A stretch of 42,264 nucleotides of DNA from an uncultured Clostridia bacterium (GTDB lineage: Bacteria; Bacillota; Clostridia; Oscillospirales; Acutalibacteraceae), in the NCBI GenBank assembly GCA_944380875.1, contig CALWJA010000064.1:1-42264 (forward strand), written 5' to 3'. How positions within the stretch are numbered: position 1 is the stretch's first letter; every line of letters starts with the position of its first letter. The translations under genes and the position numbers were made by a program. Below the pieces are notes generated by a model. The model was not told where the DNA came from, did no database searches, and was given only the letters and a program-made list of their open reading frames with translations. Below are positions 8,121 to 16,479 of this stretch, one piece after another.

Positions 8121-8651
8121 ATGAATATGCCAAAGCTGCATAAAAGCGTATATATTGCCCCGGGGGCACAGATCGTCGGGGATGTGACCATAGAAGAAAA
8201 CGCATCTGTCTGGTATAACGCTGTTATACGGGGAGACGCAGCCCCTATTCGCATCGGCTGCGGAAGTAATATACAGGATGGCTGTATTCTCCATGTAGAC
8301 GAAGGTATGCCGCTTACTATCGAAGACGGCGTTACAATCGGACACGGAGCAATTCTCCATGGCTGCCGGATTGAAAGCCAATCCCTAATCGGTATGGGGG
8401 CTATCCTGCTAAACGGTTGCCATGTGGGGAAAGACTGCATCATCGGTGCAGGCGCTCTTTTGACCCAGGGTACCCGGATACCTGATGGTATGCTGGCCCT
8501 GGGAAGCCCTGCCAAAGTAATCCGACCGCTGACAGAGCAGGAAAAAGAATCTATCCGGAATAACGGAGAAGAATATGTCCGTTTGGGAAAATCGGCTATT
8601 AAGGAAGCAAGAGGCAACGAACCTGAGAAAAGGGAGGCCGGCAAAGAATGA
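8121..8651 (+). CDS. gamma-carbonic anhydrase-like hexapeptide repeat protein
   Basis: A 176-residue left-handed beta-helix protein built of hexapeptide repeats (for example VGDVTIEENASVWYNAVIRGD, then NIQDGCILHVDEG, GVTIGHGAILHGC, SLIGMGAIL, IIGAGALL), ending in a helical tail from about residue 140. It resembles YrdA/PaaY-type gamma-carbonic anhydrases. His residues in CILHVD and in GHGAILHGC match the positions that bind the catalytic metal in the family, so an active enzyme is possible, though many relatives have no proven activity. GGAGGG lies six bases before the ATG. The stop overlaps the murI start by four bases (ATGA), so the two are translationally coupled. Confidence 0.9.
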   Translation: MNMPKLHKSVYIAPGAQIVGDVTIEENASVWYNAVIRGDAAPIRIGCGSNIQDGCILHVDEGMPLTIEDGVTIGHGAILHGCRIESQSLIGMGAILLNGCHVGKDCIIGAGALLTQGTRIPDGMLALGSPAKVIRPLTEQEKESIRNNGEEYVRLGKSAIKEARGNEPEKREAGKE

Positions 8652-9430
8652 AAATCGGTATTTTCGATTCCGGTATCGGAGGGCTGACCGTTCTGCATCA
8701 GGCCATGATTACCTTGCCCCAGGAAGAATATCTGTATTATGCGGATACGGATCACGTCCCCTATGGTATACGTCCCAAAGAAGAAATTCTGGAATTTGTG
8801 GATAACGCCCTCCGCTTTATGCTGGGCAAGGGTGTCAAGGCAGTTATAATCGCCTGCAATACCGCTACCAGCGCGGCTATAAAGACTTTAAGGAGCCGGT
8901 ACTCCCTTCCCATTCTGGGGATGGAACCGGCCGTTAAACCCGCTGTCGCCAGGGAAGAAGAAGGAAAACGAGTAATGGTAGCGGCAACGCCCCTGACACT
9001 GCGGGAAGAAAAGCTGCGAAACCTTCTCCATCAGGTAGATAAACACCACACAGTGGATCTTCTGCCGCTGCCTGAACTGGTTCGTTTTGCAGAGCGGGAA
9101 GAATTCACCTCACAGGCCGTGGAAAACTATCTAAGAGGAGAGTTGGCTCCCTTTCATCTGGAGGATTATTCCGCTCTTGTTTTAGGCTGCACACATTTTA
9201 ATTACTTCAAAGATACCTTTTCCCGCCTGTTCCCTTCTTCCACGGAACTGATCGATGGAAGCTGCGGAACCGTGAATCATCTTAAAGACATACTGAAAAC
9301 ACAAAATCTTCTGGAAGAAAACACCGGCTGCGTAGAATATTATTTTTCAGGTCGAAAAGCAGAGTCTCGGGAACAATTGGCGTATTTTGAGCGTCTACAT
9401 AACCGGTTAGAAGAAATGCTCCGATTTTAA
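8648..9430 (+). CDS. murI: glutamate racemase
   Basis: Interconverts L- and D-glutamate, supplying D-Glu for peptidoglycan. The 260-residue protein begins with the family signature IGIFDSGIGGLTVL, has the first catalytic cysteine in IIACNTATSAA (about residue 74), and the second in LGCTHFNYF (about residue 182), where most relatives have GCTHYP. Length is typical. It overlaps the preceding gene by four bases and is followed by a strong terminator. The pairing with a gamma-carbonic anhydrase-like gene has no obvious functional reason. Confidence 0.96.
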   Translation: MKIGIFDSGIGGLTVLHQAMITLPQEEYLYYADTDHVPYGIRPKEEILEFVDNALRFMLGKGVKAVIIACNTATSAAIKTLRSRYSLPILGMEPAVKPAVAREEEGKRVMVAATPLTLREEKLRNLLHQVDKHHTVDLLPLPELVRFAEREEFTSQAVENYLRGELAPFHLEDYSALVLGCTHFNYFKDTFSRLFPSSTELIDGSCGTVNHLKDILKTQNLLEENTGCVEYYFSGRKAESREQLAYFERLHNRLEEMLRF

Positions 9431-9476
9431 TTATCTGTATCCGCGAAAGTGTAGCCATAAAATTGCATAAAAACAC

Positions 9477-9510
9477 AAAGGGCTTTCCTTATCGGAAAGC
9501 CCTTTTATTT
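9477..9510 (+). terminator. bidirectional terminator between murI and ECF gene
   Basis: AAAGGGCTTTCC and GGAAAGCCCTTTT form a long stem with a short loop and T-rich tails on both strands. It separates two convergent genes. Confidence 0.85.
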
Positions 9511-9538
9511 TAGCATATGCGGTTTTGGATCTATTCCG

Positions 9539-10111
9539 TCAATTGGAATAAAGTATCTTTGCACCGGCAAGCGGTTTCCGTATTGCCATAAACAGCGGCA
9601 CGGCAATCACATCGGCGATAATCGCATTCACAAATGTCACAGCCACTTTCACACCCATAATATACTGGATAGCTTCCTGGGCATTTCCCATCAAAACAGC
9701 TTCGATATAACCGTTTCCCAAATACAGAAGACTATATGTGACAGAACCGATAACAGCCGCTGTAATTACCCTTTTCAGGGAGGGCATGCGCACTTCTTTT
9801 CCCCACCAGGCGATCATACCGGCCACAAACCCCATAATGAATTTGGTCACAAGTGTAAGGAGTGCAGTATCCGCCCATCCGCTGGTAAGATCGTATATTG
9901 CGCCGCCGATACCGGCGGAAAATCCACCGTAGACTGGCCCCAGCAGGAGACCGGAAAGGATACCGAACACATTGCCGAAACCAATCTGCGCTTTTGCCCC
10001 CATCAAAGGGAATTTTATGCTCAGATAATATCCAACCAGCACTACGGCTGCCAGCATTCCTGTAAAAGCAATATTGATGATCGGATCTTTTTTTGTTACA
10101 TTTACTTTCAT
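9539..10111 (-). CDS. ECF transporter S component, probably vitamin B6-type
   Basis: A 190-residue membrane protein with about six hydrophobic segments and the N-terminal AFTGMLAAVVLVGYYLSI typical of ECF substrate-binding (S) components, followed by GFGNVFGILSGLLLGPVYGGFSAGIGGAIYDL. These proteins bind a vitamin and pair with a shared EcfA-EcfA'-EcfT module, none of which is encoded here. It is divergently transcribed from a MocR/PdxR-type regulator with an operator between them. Since PdxR-type proteins usually respond to pyridoxal phosphate, the likely substrate is a B6 vitamer, as for the predicted PdxU family. That is inference from context; other vitamins are possible. GGGGGCGC lies just before the ATG. 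Confidence 0.85.
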   Translation of the reverse strand: MKVNVTKKDPIINIAFTGMLAAVVLVGYYLSIKFPLMGAKAQIGFGNVFGILSGLLLGPVYGGFSAGIGGAIYDLTSGWADTALLTLVTKFIMGFVAGMIAWWGKEVRMPSLKRVITAAVIGSVTYSLLYLGNGYIEAVLMGNAQEAIQYIMGVKVAVTFVNAIIADVIAVPLFMAIRKPLAGAKILYSN

Positions 10112-10140
10112 ATGTTGCGCCCCCGTTGCAAAGGATTTAG

Positions 10141-10214
10141 AACTGTGCTATTATAATATCGTAAAACTGAGCTCTTTAAAATACACAGTTTATAAAAATA
10201 TAAAGAACACAGTT
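10141..10214. promoter_or_regulatory. four-half-site dyad operator between ECF gene and PdxR-like regulator
   Basis: AACTGTG at 10141-10147 and AACTGAG at 10165-10171 are mirrored by CACAGTT at 10184-10190 and 10208-10214. Each pair is 24 bases apart and the whole array is exactly symmetric about 10177.5. A TATAAT on the minus strand (about 10150-10156) places a -10 box for the ECF gene between two half-sites. MocR/PdxR proteins are dimers that bind spaced repeats, so this is the probable binding site. The binding protein is inferred from adjacency. Confidence 0.7.
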
Positions 10215-10253
10215 TTTGCGTAGCTCGCAATAGAAGAAAGGATTACAGGCAAT

Positions 10254-11642
10254 ATGGCGTATGATTATATAACATTGCATCCCGGAAACGGCGCTCTCTA
10301 TGAGCAGCTGTATGGGGCGCTGAAACAGGCCATTGAATCGGGAAAACTGCAAAAAGGGGATCGGGTGCCTTCTATCCGTAAACTTTCGGAAGATTTAGGC
10401 ATCAGCCGCACCACTATCGAAAACGCGTATCAGCAGCTATCCGTGGAAGGATATATCCGAAGCGAACCCCAGCGGGGATATTTCGTTATCTTTGGCAGCC
10501 GCAGGCTTGCGTCTCCTTCTCCCGGGCGGCAGTTGCCTGCTCCTGTTCCGGTTTCTCATGCCCGGTTCGATTTGGGGACCGACAGAATAGACAACTCCCA
10601 TACCGATTTAAAACTCTGGAAACGGCATATACGGGATGTGCTGAACCGTCAGGATCTTCTGACCTCCTATGGTAACCCCCAAGGGGAACTCACCCTTCGG
10701 GAAGCCCTTTCAGAATACGCTTACCGGCTTAGAGGCGTCTTTGCGAGCCCGGAAAATATCGTTGTGGCAGCAGGCACCCAGACGCTTCTTTCCATTGTCT
10801 GCGGTCTGACAGGAGAAAAACAGGTTGCGCTGGTGGAACAGGGTTTCCGGCAGGCGGAACAGGTGTTTTCCGACTGTAACATAGGAATCCGTTTTCTCTC
10901 CGATGACGGAGAAGGCCCTTCCATCTGCCAGCTGAAGCAATCCGGTGTACGTCTTATCTATGTAAATCCTTCACACGCCAGTGAAAAAACAAGCGCTATT
11001 CCTATGAGCCGGCGATATGAACTTTTGGACTGGGCCCGGGAAGCAGGCGGCCTTATCATAGAGGATGACTACAACGGAGAGCTTCGCTATAACGCAAGAC
11101 CCATACCCGCTCTGCAGGGGATTGGAGAAAATCAGCCGGTAGTATATCTGGGGTCTTTTTCCAAGCTTCTTCTGCCCTCTGTTCGAATCAGCTATATGGC
11201 TCTTCCCCAGGAATTGGCTGCTATATACCGGAGAAGAGCCTCTAACTATAACCAAACCGCATCCAAAACAGAACAGCTTGCTCTGGCCTCCTATATTGGC
11301 AGCGGACAGATGGAGCGGCATTTACGCAGGCTGCGTAAGCTTTATGGAGAAAAAAGCCAGCTGATGCTGAAAGCCCTTCGGGAGGCTTTTCCCTCTATGC
11401 GCTTTATTCTGCAGGAAACCGCTCTTTATTGTTCCTTTTCCCTGCCGCAGCCTCTTGCCGAAAAACTGGTAAAATCCGCTGATGAAGCCGGAATACGCCT
11501 GCGCTACCGCCGGGAAGGAAGCCATGCGGTTATGGTAATTGGCTTTTCCGGTATTCCTCCGGAGGATATCGAGCCAGCGGTGGATACGCTGAAAAGTGTG
11601 TGGAAACCCTTTCTGGAGGAATTGAAAAACAGCAGAATATAA
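10254..11642 (+). CDS. MocR/PdxR-family transcriptional regulator (GntR-aminotransferase fusion)
   Basis: A 462-residue protein with an N-terminal GntR winged helix (ALKQAIESGKLQKGDRVPSIRKLSEDLGISRTTIENAYQQL, about residues 26-67) joined to a fold-type I aminotransferase-like domain. PLP-related features include the SPP-like NPSH segment near 240, IEDDYNGELRY near 265-275, and YLGSFSKLLLPSVRISYM with the presumed PLP-binding Lys near residue 304. In this family PLP is an effector, not a catalyst, and PdxR members control B6 synthesis or uptake. The gene faces away from the ECF S component, with the symmetric operator between. I infer it senses PLP and controls that transporter and perhaps itself. 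The ribosome binding site AAAGGA is 11 bases upstream, rather distant. Confidence 0.92.
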   Translation: MAYDYITLHPGNGALYEQLYGALKQAIESGKLQKGDRVPSIRKLSEDLGISRTTIENAYQQLSVEGYIRSEPQRGYFVIFGSRRLASPSPGRQLPAPVPVSHARFDLGTDRIDNSHTDLKLWKRHIRDVLNRQDLLTSYGNPQGELTLREALSEYAYRLRGVFASPENIVVAAGTQTLLSIVCGLTGEKQVALVEQGFRQAEQVFSDCNIGIRFLSDDGEGPSICQLKQSGVRLIYVNPSHASEKTSAIPMSRRYELLDWAREAGGLIIEDDYNGELRYNARPIPALQGIGENQPVVYLGSFSKLLLPSVRISYMALPQELAAIYRRRASNYNQTASKTEQLALASYIGSGQMERHLRRLRKLYGEKSQLMLKALREAFPSMRFILQETALYCSFSLPQPLAEKLVKSADEAGIRLRYRREGSHAVMVIGFSGIPPEDIEPAVDTLKSVWKPFLEELKNSRI

Positions 11643-11660
11643 CTTTTGCTGGTATTTAGA

Positions 11661-11686
11661 AGATTCCCTTTCTACTAAAGGAATCT
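11661..11686. repeat. inverted repeat after regulator gene
   Basis: AGATTCC(C)TTT and AAAGGAATCT form a 10-bp stem with one bulge. No T run follows on the plus strand, so it is at best a weak terminator or an RNA-stabilising hairpin. Confidence 0.4.
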
Positions 11687-11708
11687 ACAGAAATCCCAGG
11701 TGTTTTGG

Positions 11709-11737
11709 TTGTGCTTTCGCAAAAAGTGATGTATTAT
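11709..11737 (+). promoter_or_regulatory. probable promoter for pepT
   Basis: TTGTGC, a 17-base spacer and TATTAT, about 85 bases before the pepT start. Confidence 0.5.
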
Positions 11738-11821
11738 GAAAAAGGTTTACGACATCTTTCCGGGCGGTATGCAGAGAACGCCGGTAGAGTTTCATACAGA
11801 AAAGATAAAGGAGTTGTTTTT

Positions 11822-13030
11822 GTGAAAACCTATGAACGTTTTTTAAAGTATGTAAGCTACGATACTACCTCCAATGAAAAGAACCCTCAATGCCCCAGTA
11901 CAGAGAATCAGCGGGTATTCGCAGGCGAGTTGGTAAAAGAGCTCTTGGAGCTGGGGGTGACCGACGCAAGAGTGGATGAGCACGGCTATGTATACGCTTC
12001 CATTCCCCAAAACTGTGATACACAGCTTCCTCCCCTTGGGCTTATCGCTCACATGGACACAAGCGACGCCGCCCCCGGAAACAATATTAAACCTCGGATC
12101 GTCTCGCAATACGACGGAAACGATATTCTGTTAAACGAAGAAAAAAATATTGTATTAAGCCCCAAAGAATATCCGGATCTGAAGGAGTATGTGGGCCAGG
12201 ATATTATTGTGACCGACGGAACCACTCTTCTGGGCTCCGACGACAAGGCCGGCATTGCGGAAATTATGGGGCTGGTGGAGTTCCTGCAAAAAGAGAATCC
12301 GCCCCACAGAACCATCTGCATCGCCTTTACCCCGGACGAAGAAATCGGGCGGGGCGCTGACCTCTTTGATGTGGAAGGCTTTGGCGCTAAAATCGCCTAT
12401 ACGCTGGACGGAGGCAAGCCCGGTGAAATCGAATATGAAAATTTCAATGCCGCTTCTGCTGATCTCACTGTTCACGGTCTAAGCATCCACCCTGGAAGCG
12501 CTAAAAACAAAATGAAAAACGCAATCCTTCTGGGGATAGAATTTAATTCGATGCTGCCCTCCCGGGAAATACCCGAAAATACGGAAGGCTATGAAGGGTT
12601 CCACCATCTCAATCATATAGATGGCTGCGAGGAGTTGGCTACCCTCCGATACATTATCCGCGACCATTCCAGGGAAAAATTTGAGGAGAAAAAAGCGTTT
12701 TTCGTGAAGACAGCTGCTTTCCTGAACGAAAAATACGGGGAAGGCACCTTTGAACTGAAAATTACAGATTCCTATTACAATATGCGGGAAGTTCTGGAAG
12801 AGCATATGGAATTGGTGGAGAATGTGCGCCAGATCATGGAATCTATGGGAATTACGCCCATCAGCGTGCCCATCCGCGGAGGAACAGACGGTTCCCGGCT
12901 TTCCTATATGGGCATTCTTTGCCCCAATCTCTGCGCAGGCGGAGCCAATGCCCATGGCCGCTTTGAATATGTTCCCATCCAAAGTATGGATACCATCGTG
13001 GAGCTGCTGAAAAAAATCGTAGCTGCCTAA
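11822..13030 (+). CDS. pepT: peptidase T (tripeptidase)
   Basis: An M20-family di-zinc aminopeptidase that removes the N-terminal residue of tripeptides in the cytoplasm. The start is a GTG at 11822 with AAGGAG eight bases before it, giving 402 residues, close to the usual 405-410; a longer frame would add 39 residues unlike the family. Zinc and catalytic positions are visible: LIAHMDTSDAAPG (His near residue 77), LLGSDDKAGIAEI (bridging Asp), FTPDEEIGRGAD (Glu pair), YTLDGG, and the C-terminal ANAHGRFEYVP. The dimerisation domain starts at DLTVHGLSIHPGSAKNKM. It has its own promoter and terminator, and gatCAB follows. Confidence 0.96.
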   Translation: MKTYERFLKYVSYDTTSNEKNPQCPSTENQRVFAGELVKELLELGVTDARVDEHGYVYASIPQNCDTQLPPLGLIAHMDTSDAAPGNNIKPRIVSQYDGNDILLNEEKNIVLSPKEYPDLKEYVGQDIIVTDGTTLLGSDDKAGIAEIMGLVEFLQKENPPHRTICIAFTPDEEIGRGADLFDVEGFGAKIAYTLDGGKPGEIEYENFNAASADLTVHGLSIHPGSAKNKMKNAILLGIEFNSMLPSREIPENTEGYEGFHHLNHIDGCEELATLRYIIRDHSREKFEEKKAFFVKTAAFLNEKYGEGTFELKITDSYYNMREVLEEHMELVENVRQIMESMGITPISVPIRGGTDGSRLSYMGILCPNLCAGGANAHGRFEYVPIQSMDTIVELLKKIVAA

Positions 13031-13044
13031 TTTCAACTCTTTCG

Positions 13045-13085
13045 GGGCGGAACCCGGTGATGTCCGGCGTATCCGCCCTTTTTAT
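13045..13085 (+). terminator. terminator between pepT and gatC
   Basis: GGGCGGA pairs with TCCGCCC, with a small inner CCGG pairing, followed by TTTTTATT. Only about 30 bases separate it from the gatC start, so gatCAB either depends on read-through or has a promoter overlapping the hairpin. I could not identify one clearly. Confidence 0.7.
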
Positions 13086-13114
13086 TATTCTATATAAAAA
13101 GGAGGGCTTTTCCC

Positions 13115-13393
13115 ATGCTTATACCAGAAGAATGGAGCCGCCTTCTTTCTCTCGCCAACCTCTCGCTTTCAGAAGAAGAGAAGCTCTCTCTGCGTGCGGA
13201 TCTGGAAGCCATGGTTGCTTTTGCCGAAAAATTAGGGGATTTCTCCTACCCGGAAACAGAAAAGGATACCTCCACGCAATCTTCTAGCGAATTGCGGCCG
13301 GATATTCTTGCCCCTTCCTTAAAGCAAGAGGTTGTTTTGCAAAATGCCCCCGAAAAAGACGAAGCCTTTTTCCTTACCAGGGGAAAATTTTGA
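13115..13393 (+). CDS. gatC: Asp-tRNA(Asn)/Glu-tRNA(Gln) amidotransferase subunit GatC
   Basis: The 92-residue small subunit that stabilises the GatA-GatB complex. Recognisable parts are the N-terminal WSRLLSLANLSLSEEEKLSLRADLEAMVAFAEKL helix region and the C-terminal LRPDILAPSLKQEVVLQNAPEKDEAFFLTRGKF, which corresponds to the family's LRPD...NAPE...FFxV pattern. GGAGGG is eight bases before the ATG. It heads the gatC-gatA-gatB operon. The product lets the cell make Gln-tRNA(Gln) and/or Asn-tRNA(Asn) by amidating misacylated tRNA. Confidence 0.93.
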   Translation: MLIPEEWSRLLSLANLSLSEEEKLSLRADLEAMVAFAEKLGDFSYPETEKDTSTQSSSELRPDILAPSLKQEVVLQNAPEKDEAFFLTRGKF

Positions 13394-13455
13394 AATTCCG
13401 GGAATCCTAAAAGGCAGACTCAAGAAAGGAGCGGCTTCCCAAAGGAAGCCCAAGA

Positions 13456-15009
13456 ATGTATATGATGGATTTGCCCCTTTATGGAACGAAGAATGCGTCC
13501 GCTGGTTTACCTTCTCATAAAAAAGACCGCATTCTTCCTCTGCAGCGTCTTCTGCTGCAAAAAGAATGTTCCTGCCGCGAGCTGGCAAAAGCGTATCTCA
13601 GCGCGGCAGAAAAATCCCCGCTTAATGCGTATGTCCTTTTAACTGCCGAAAAAGCCCTTGAAACTGCAGACCGCGTTGACCAGCGCATAGCAAAAGGGGA
13701 AACGTTGGCTTCCCTGGAAGGAATCCCCATGGCTCTTAAAGACAATCTCTCCACAGAAGGAATTCCTACTACCTGCTGTTCCAAGATGCTGAAGGAATAT
13801 ATCCCCGTCTATGACGCCACCGCCTGGAAGCTTTTGAAAGAACAAAATGCCCTACTGCTGGGGAAAGCTAATATGGATGAATTCGCCATGGGCTCCACCT
13901 GTGAAACCTCGTGTTTTGGAAGTACGCTGAACCCCTATGGAAAAGACAGAGTACCCGGAGGAAGCTCCGGAGGGTCGGCGGCAGCTGTAGCATCCGGCCT
14001 CGCCGCCTATTCTCTGGGAACGGACACGGGCGGATCCATCCGCCAGCCTGCTTCGTTCTGCGGCTTGGTGGGAATCAAGCCTACCTACGGAGCCGTGTCC
14101 CGCTATGGGCTGATCGCCCATGCTTCCAGCTTTGACCAAATCGGCCCTATGGCCGCATCTGCCATGGATGCAGCCATTGTGCTGGACTCCATAGCCAAGC
14201 CGGATCCTATGGATCCCACCTGCACAGGAGCTCCCTCTTCCGCAGTAAAAGCCCTTGGAACCTCTCTGAAAGGAATACGAATCGGTATACTTCGGGAAGG
14301 ATTTCAAGGCAGTCGGCAGGAGATACGAGACGCTGTTCTCAAAACCGCCAAAGTATTGGAAAGAATGGGAGCACACACGGAAGAATGCAGCGTTCCCCTT
14401 TTGACGGAAGGCCTGCAAATCTACTACGTATTGGCCTGTGCGGAGGCTTCCTCCAATCTGGGCCGCTACGATGGTATACGATATGGATACACTCCCGCCC
14501 CGAAAGAGGAAGAAGGCTGGCGGGAACGTATTCTCCGAGCCCGCAGTGAGGGATTTGGAAGAGAAGTGAAAAGACGCATCCTTCTTGGGACCTTTGTGCT
14601 CAGCGCAGGGTATTACGATGCTTTCTACCGTAAAGCCCAGGCATTACGGAGATCGCTGACGCAGCAGCTCAAAAGCGCTTTAGAATCCTTCGACTGCCTG
14701 CTTCTCCCCACAACTTCTACCGCCGCTTTTCCCCTTGGAATGCTGGGCAGCGACGCCGTGGAAAATTTTGAGGCAGATTTCTGCACTGTAGCGGCAAATT
14801 GCGCCGGCCTTCCAGCTCTAAGCTTTCCCTGCGGAATCACCTTGGAAGGGCTTCCCATAGGCGCCCAGCTCATTGGAAAAGCCTTTGGGGAACCTCTTCT
14901 CCTGAATCTGGCCTGGCAATATGAAGAAGCTTCTTCACCGGTTCCCATGCCGCCGGTGTTTGCGGAAAAAACAGCAGGAGGTGTGTCTCTTGGAAAACTG
15001 GGCCTGTGA
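13456..15009 (+). CDS. gatA: Asp-tRNA(Asn)/Glu-tRNA(Gln) amidotransferase subunit GatA
   Basis: The glutaminase subunit, of the amidase-signature family, which releases ammonia from glutamine for GatB. The 517-residue protein carries the Ser-cisSer-Lys triad: Lys in PMALKDN (about residue 95), the glycine-serine loop VPGGSSGGSAAAVASG (about 166-181), and the nucleophile in TDTGGSIRQPASFCG (about 190-204). Length is slightly above the usual 485-490, because of an N-terminal extension of about 25 residues (MYMMDLPLYGTKNASAG...); a start further in is possible, but AAAGGAAG precedes the chosen ATG. It lies 62 bases after gatC and overlaps gatB by 20 bases. Confidence 0.95.
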   Translation: MYMMDLPLYGTKNASAGLPSHKKDRILPLQRLLLQKECSCRELAKAYLSAAEKSPLNAYVLLTAEKALETADRVDQRIAKGETLASLEGIPMALKDNLSTEGIPTTCCSKMLKEYIPVYDATAWKLLKEQNALLLGKANMDEFAMGSTCETSCFGSTLNPYGKDRVPGGSSGGSAAAVASGLAAYSLGTDTGGSIRQPASFCGLVGIKPTYGAVSRYGLIAHASSFDQIGPMAASAMDAAIVLDSIAKPDPMDPTCTGAPSSAVKALGTSLKGIRIGILREGFQGSRQEIRDAVLKTAKVLERMGAHTEECSVPLLTEGLQIYYVLACAEASSNLGRYDGIRYGYTPAPKEEEGWRERILRARSEGFGREVKRRILLGTFVLSAGYYDAFYRKAQALRRSLTQQLKSALESFDCLLLPTTSTAAFPLGMLGSDAVENFEADFCTVAANCAGLPALSFPCGITLEGLPIGAQLIGKAFGEPLLLNLAWQYEEASSPVPMPPVFAEKTAGGVSLGKLGL

Positions 15010-16417
15010 ATATGAAATGGTCGCCGGGCTGGAAACCCATGCGGAACTTTCCACAGCAACCAAAATCTTTTGCGGCTGTTCCACTGCCTTCGGGGGAGCA
15101 CCCAATACACATTGCTGCCCTGTTTGCATGGGAATGCCCGGTTCCCTGCCAAAGCTTAATCAAAAGGTTGTAGAGTTTGCTGTGCTGGCTGGTCTTGCCA
15201 CACATTGCCGGATAAACCTCTATTCCAGAATGGATCGCAAAAATTACTGTTATCCAGATCTTCCCAAAGCCTATCAAATCACCCAATTCGAGCACCCCAT
15301 CTGCGAAAACGGGTGGATCCGCCTGCAAAATGGACGAAAAATCCGGATCCGCCGTATCCATATTGAAGAGGACGCAGGCAAGCTTCTCCATGAAGGGGAG
15401 TCTATCCGCATTGATTATAACCGCTGCGGAGTCCCCTTGATCGAAATCGTGACAGAGCCCGATATCCGTTCTCCTGAGGAGGCTCGGGAGTATGTGGAGG
15501 AATTGCAGAAAATTCTCCGTTATCTTGGTGTTTCCGACGGCAGAATGCAGGAAGGTTCCCTTCGGTGCGATGTAAACCTTTCCGTGCGCCGCCAGGGAGA
15601 AACGGATTTTGGGGAACGTACGGAAATCAAAAATATGAATTCCCTTTCCAACATGGTGAAGGCAATGGAATATGAAACCCGCCGTCAGATTTCCCTCTTG
15701 GAAAAAGATACCCCCATTCTTCGGGAAACCCTTCGGTATAATGTTGAAAAAGGGAAAACCGAATCTATGCGCGGCAAAGAAGGCGCGGACGACTACCGAT
15801 ATTTTCCCGAACCCGATCTGCCTCCCGTAATCCTTACGGAAAAAGATATAGCTTCTATTCGGCAGGCTCTTCCGGAACTGCCGGAAGAAAAATATCAGCG
15901 TTATACGGAAAAGTACCATATTCCTCCATCAGACACCCGGCTCCTTATAAAATACAGAAGTGTAGCGGAATATTTTGAAAAAGCTGCCCATGGTTTGCAA
16001 AATGTAAAAACGGCGGCAAACTGGATATTGGGGCCTATATTCGCCCGGATTCCCACTGAAGCCGAAAAAGAGCGATTTGCTCCTGCGGTATCCCCTATAC
16101 AGCTACGGGAACTGCTGCAGCTTCTGGAAAGCGGAAAAATTCCCTTGCAGCCGGCAAAGCAAATTTTAGAGAAAATGTTGGATACCGGTGAATCCTGCGG
16201 CCGGTTTATCACAAAAGAGCAGCTTTCCCCTCTTTCGGAAGATGTTCTGCGGGAGGCCTGTCAAGATGCTATACGGCAGCTTCCCCAGGCTGCGGAAGAT
16301 TATAAAAACGGAAAAACAAAAGCTTTGAAAGCCCTTTTGGGAATGGTTATGCGTTCTACTAAGGGCCGGGCGCCGGCCAAGGATGCGGAAAAATATCTTA
16401 TGCAATATCTCGAATAA
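14990..16417 (+). CDS. gatB: Asp-tRNA(Asn)/Glu-tRNA(Gln) amidotransferase subunit GatB
   Basis: The kinase/transamidase subunit that activates the misacylated tRNA with ATP and amidates it. The start is taken at TTG 14990, which has GCAGGAGGTG six bases before it and gives a 475-residue protein beginning MENWACEYEMVAGLETHAEL. The frame runs 23 codons further upstream, but those lie inside gatA without a ribosome site. The metal-binding region CGCSTAFGG...THCCPVCMGMPGSLP is at about residues 27-52. Further motifs are SRMDRKNYCYPDLPKAYQITQ and EGSLRCDVNLSVR. The C-terminal YqeY-like tail from about residue 335 is intact. A TTG start and a 20-base overlap with gatA suggest translational coupling. 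Confidence 0.95.
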   Translation: MENWACEYEMVAGLETHAELSTATKIFCGCSTAFGGAPNTHCCPVCMGMPGSLPKLNQKVVEFAVLAGLATHCRINLYSRMDRKNYCYPDLPKAYQITQFEHPICENGWIRLQNGRKIRIRRIHIEEDAGKLLHEGESIRIDYNRCGVPLIEIVTEPDIRSPEEAREYVEELQKILRYLGVSDGRMQEGSLRCDVNLSVRRQGETDFGERTEIKNMNSLSNMVKAMEYETRRQISLLEKDTPILRETLRYNVEKGKTESMRGKEGADDYRYFPEPDLPPVILTEKDIASIRQALPELPEEKYQRYTEKYHIPPSDTRLLIKYRSVAEYFEKAAHGLQNVKTAANWILGPIFARIPTEAEKERFAPAVSPIQLRELLQLLESGKIPLQPAKQILEKMLDTGESCGRFITKEQLSPLSEDVLREACQDAIRQLPQAAEDYKNGKTKALKALLGMVMRSTKGRAPAKDAEKYLMQYLE

Positions 16418-16479
16418 ATACATCCCCAAAACGCAATATACCCATTCCTGCTGCTCACTGGTATAAGGAGGATTTTTCC

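Noticed and set aside
7961-8755. Upstream extension of the helicase frame by 265 codons
   Set aside because: It would cross the divergent promoter and lie antisense to the gamma-carbonic anhydrase gene; the GTG at 7960 has an excellent ribosome site and gives a typical domain layout.
11661-11686. Terminator of the PdxR-like gene
   Set aside because: The stem is sound but lacks a T run on either strand, so it is listed only as an inverted repeat.
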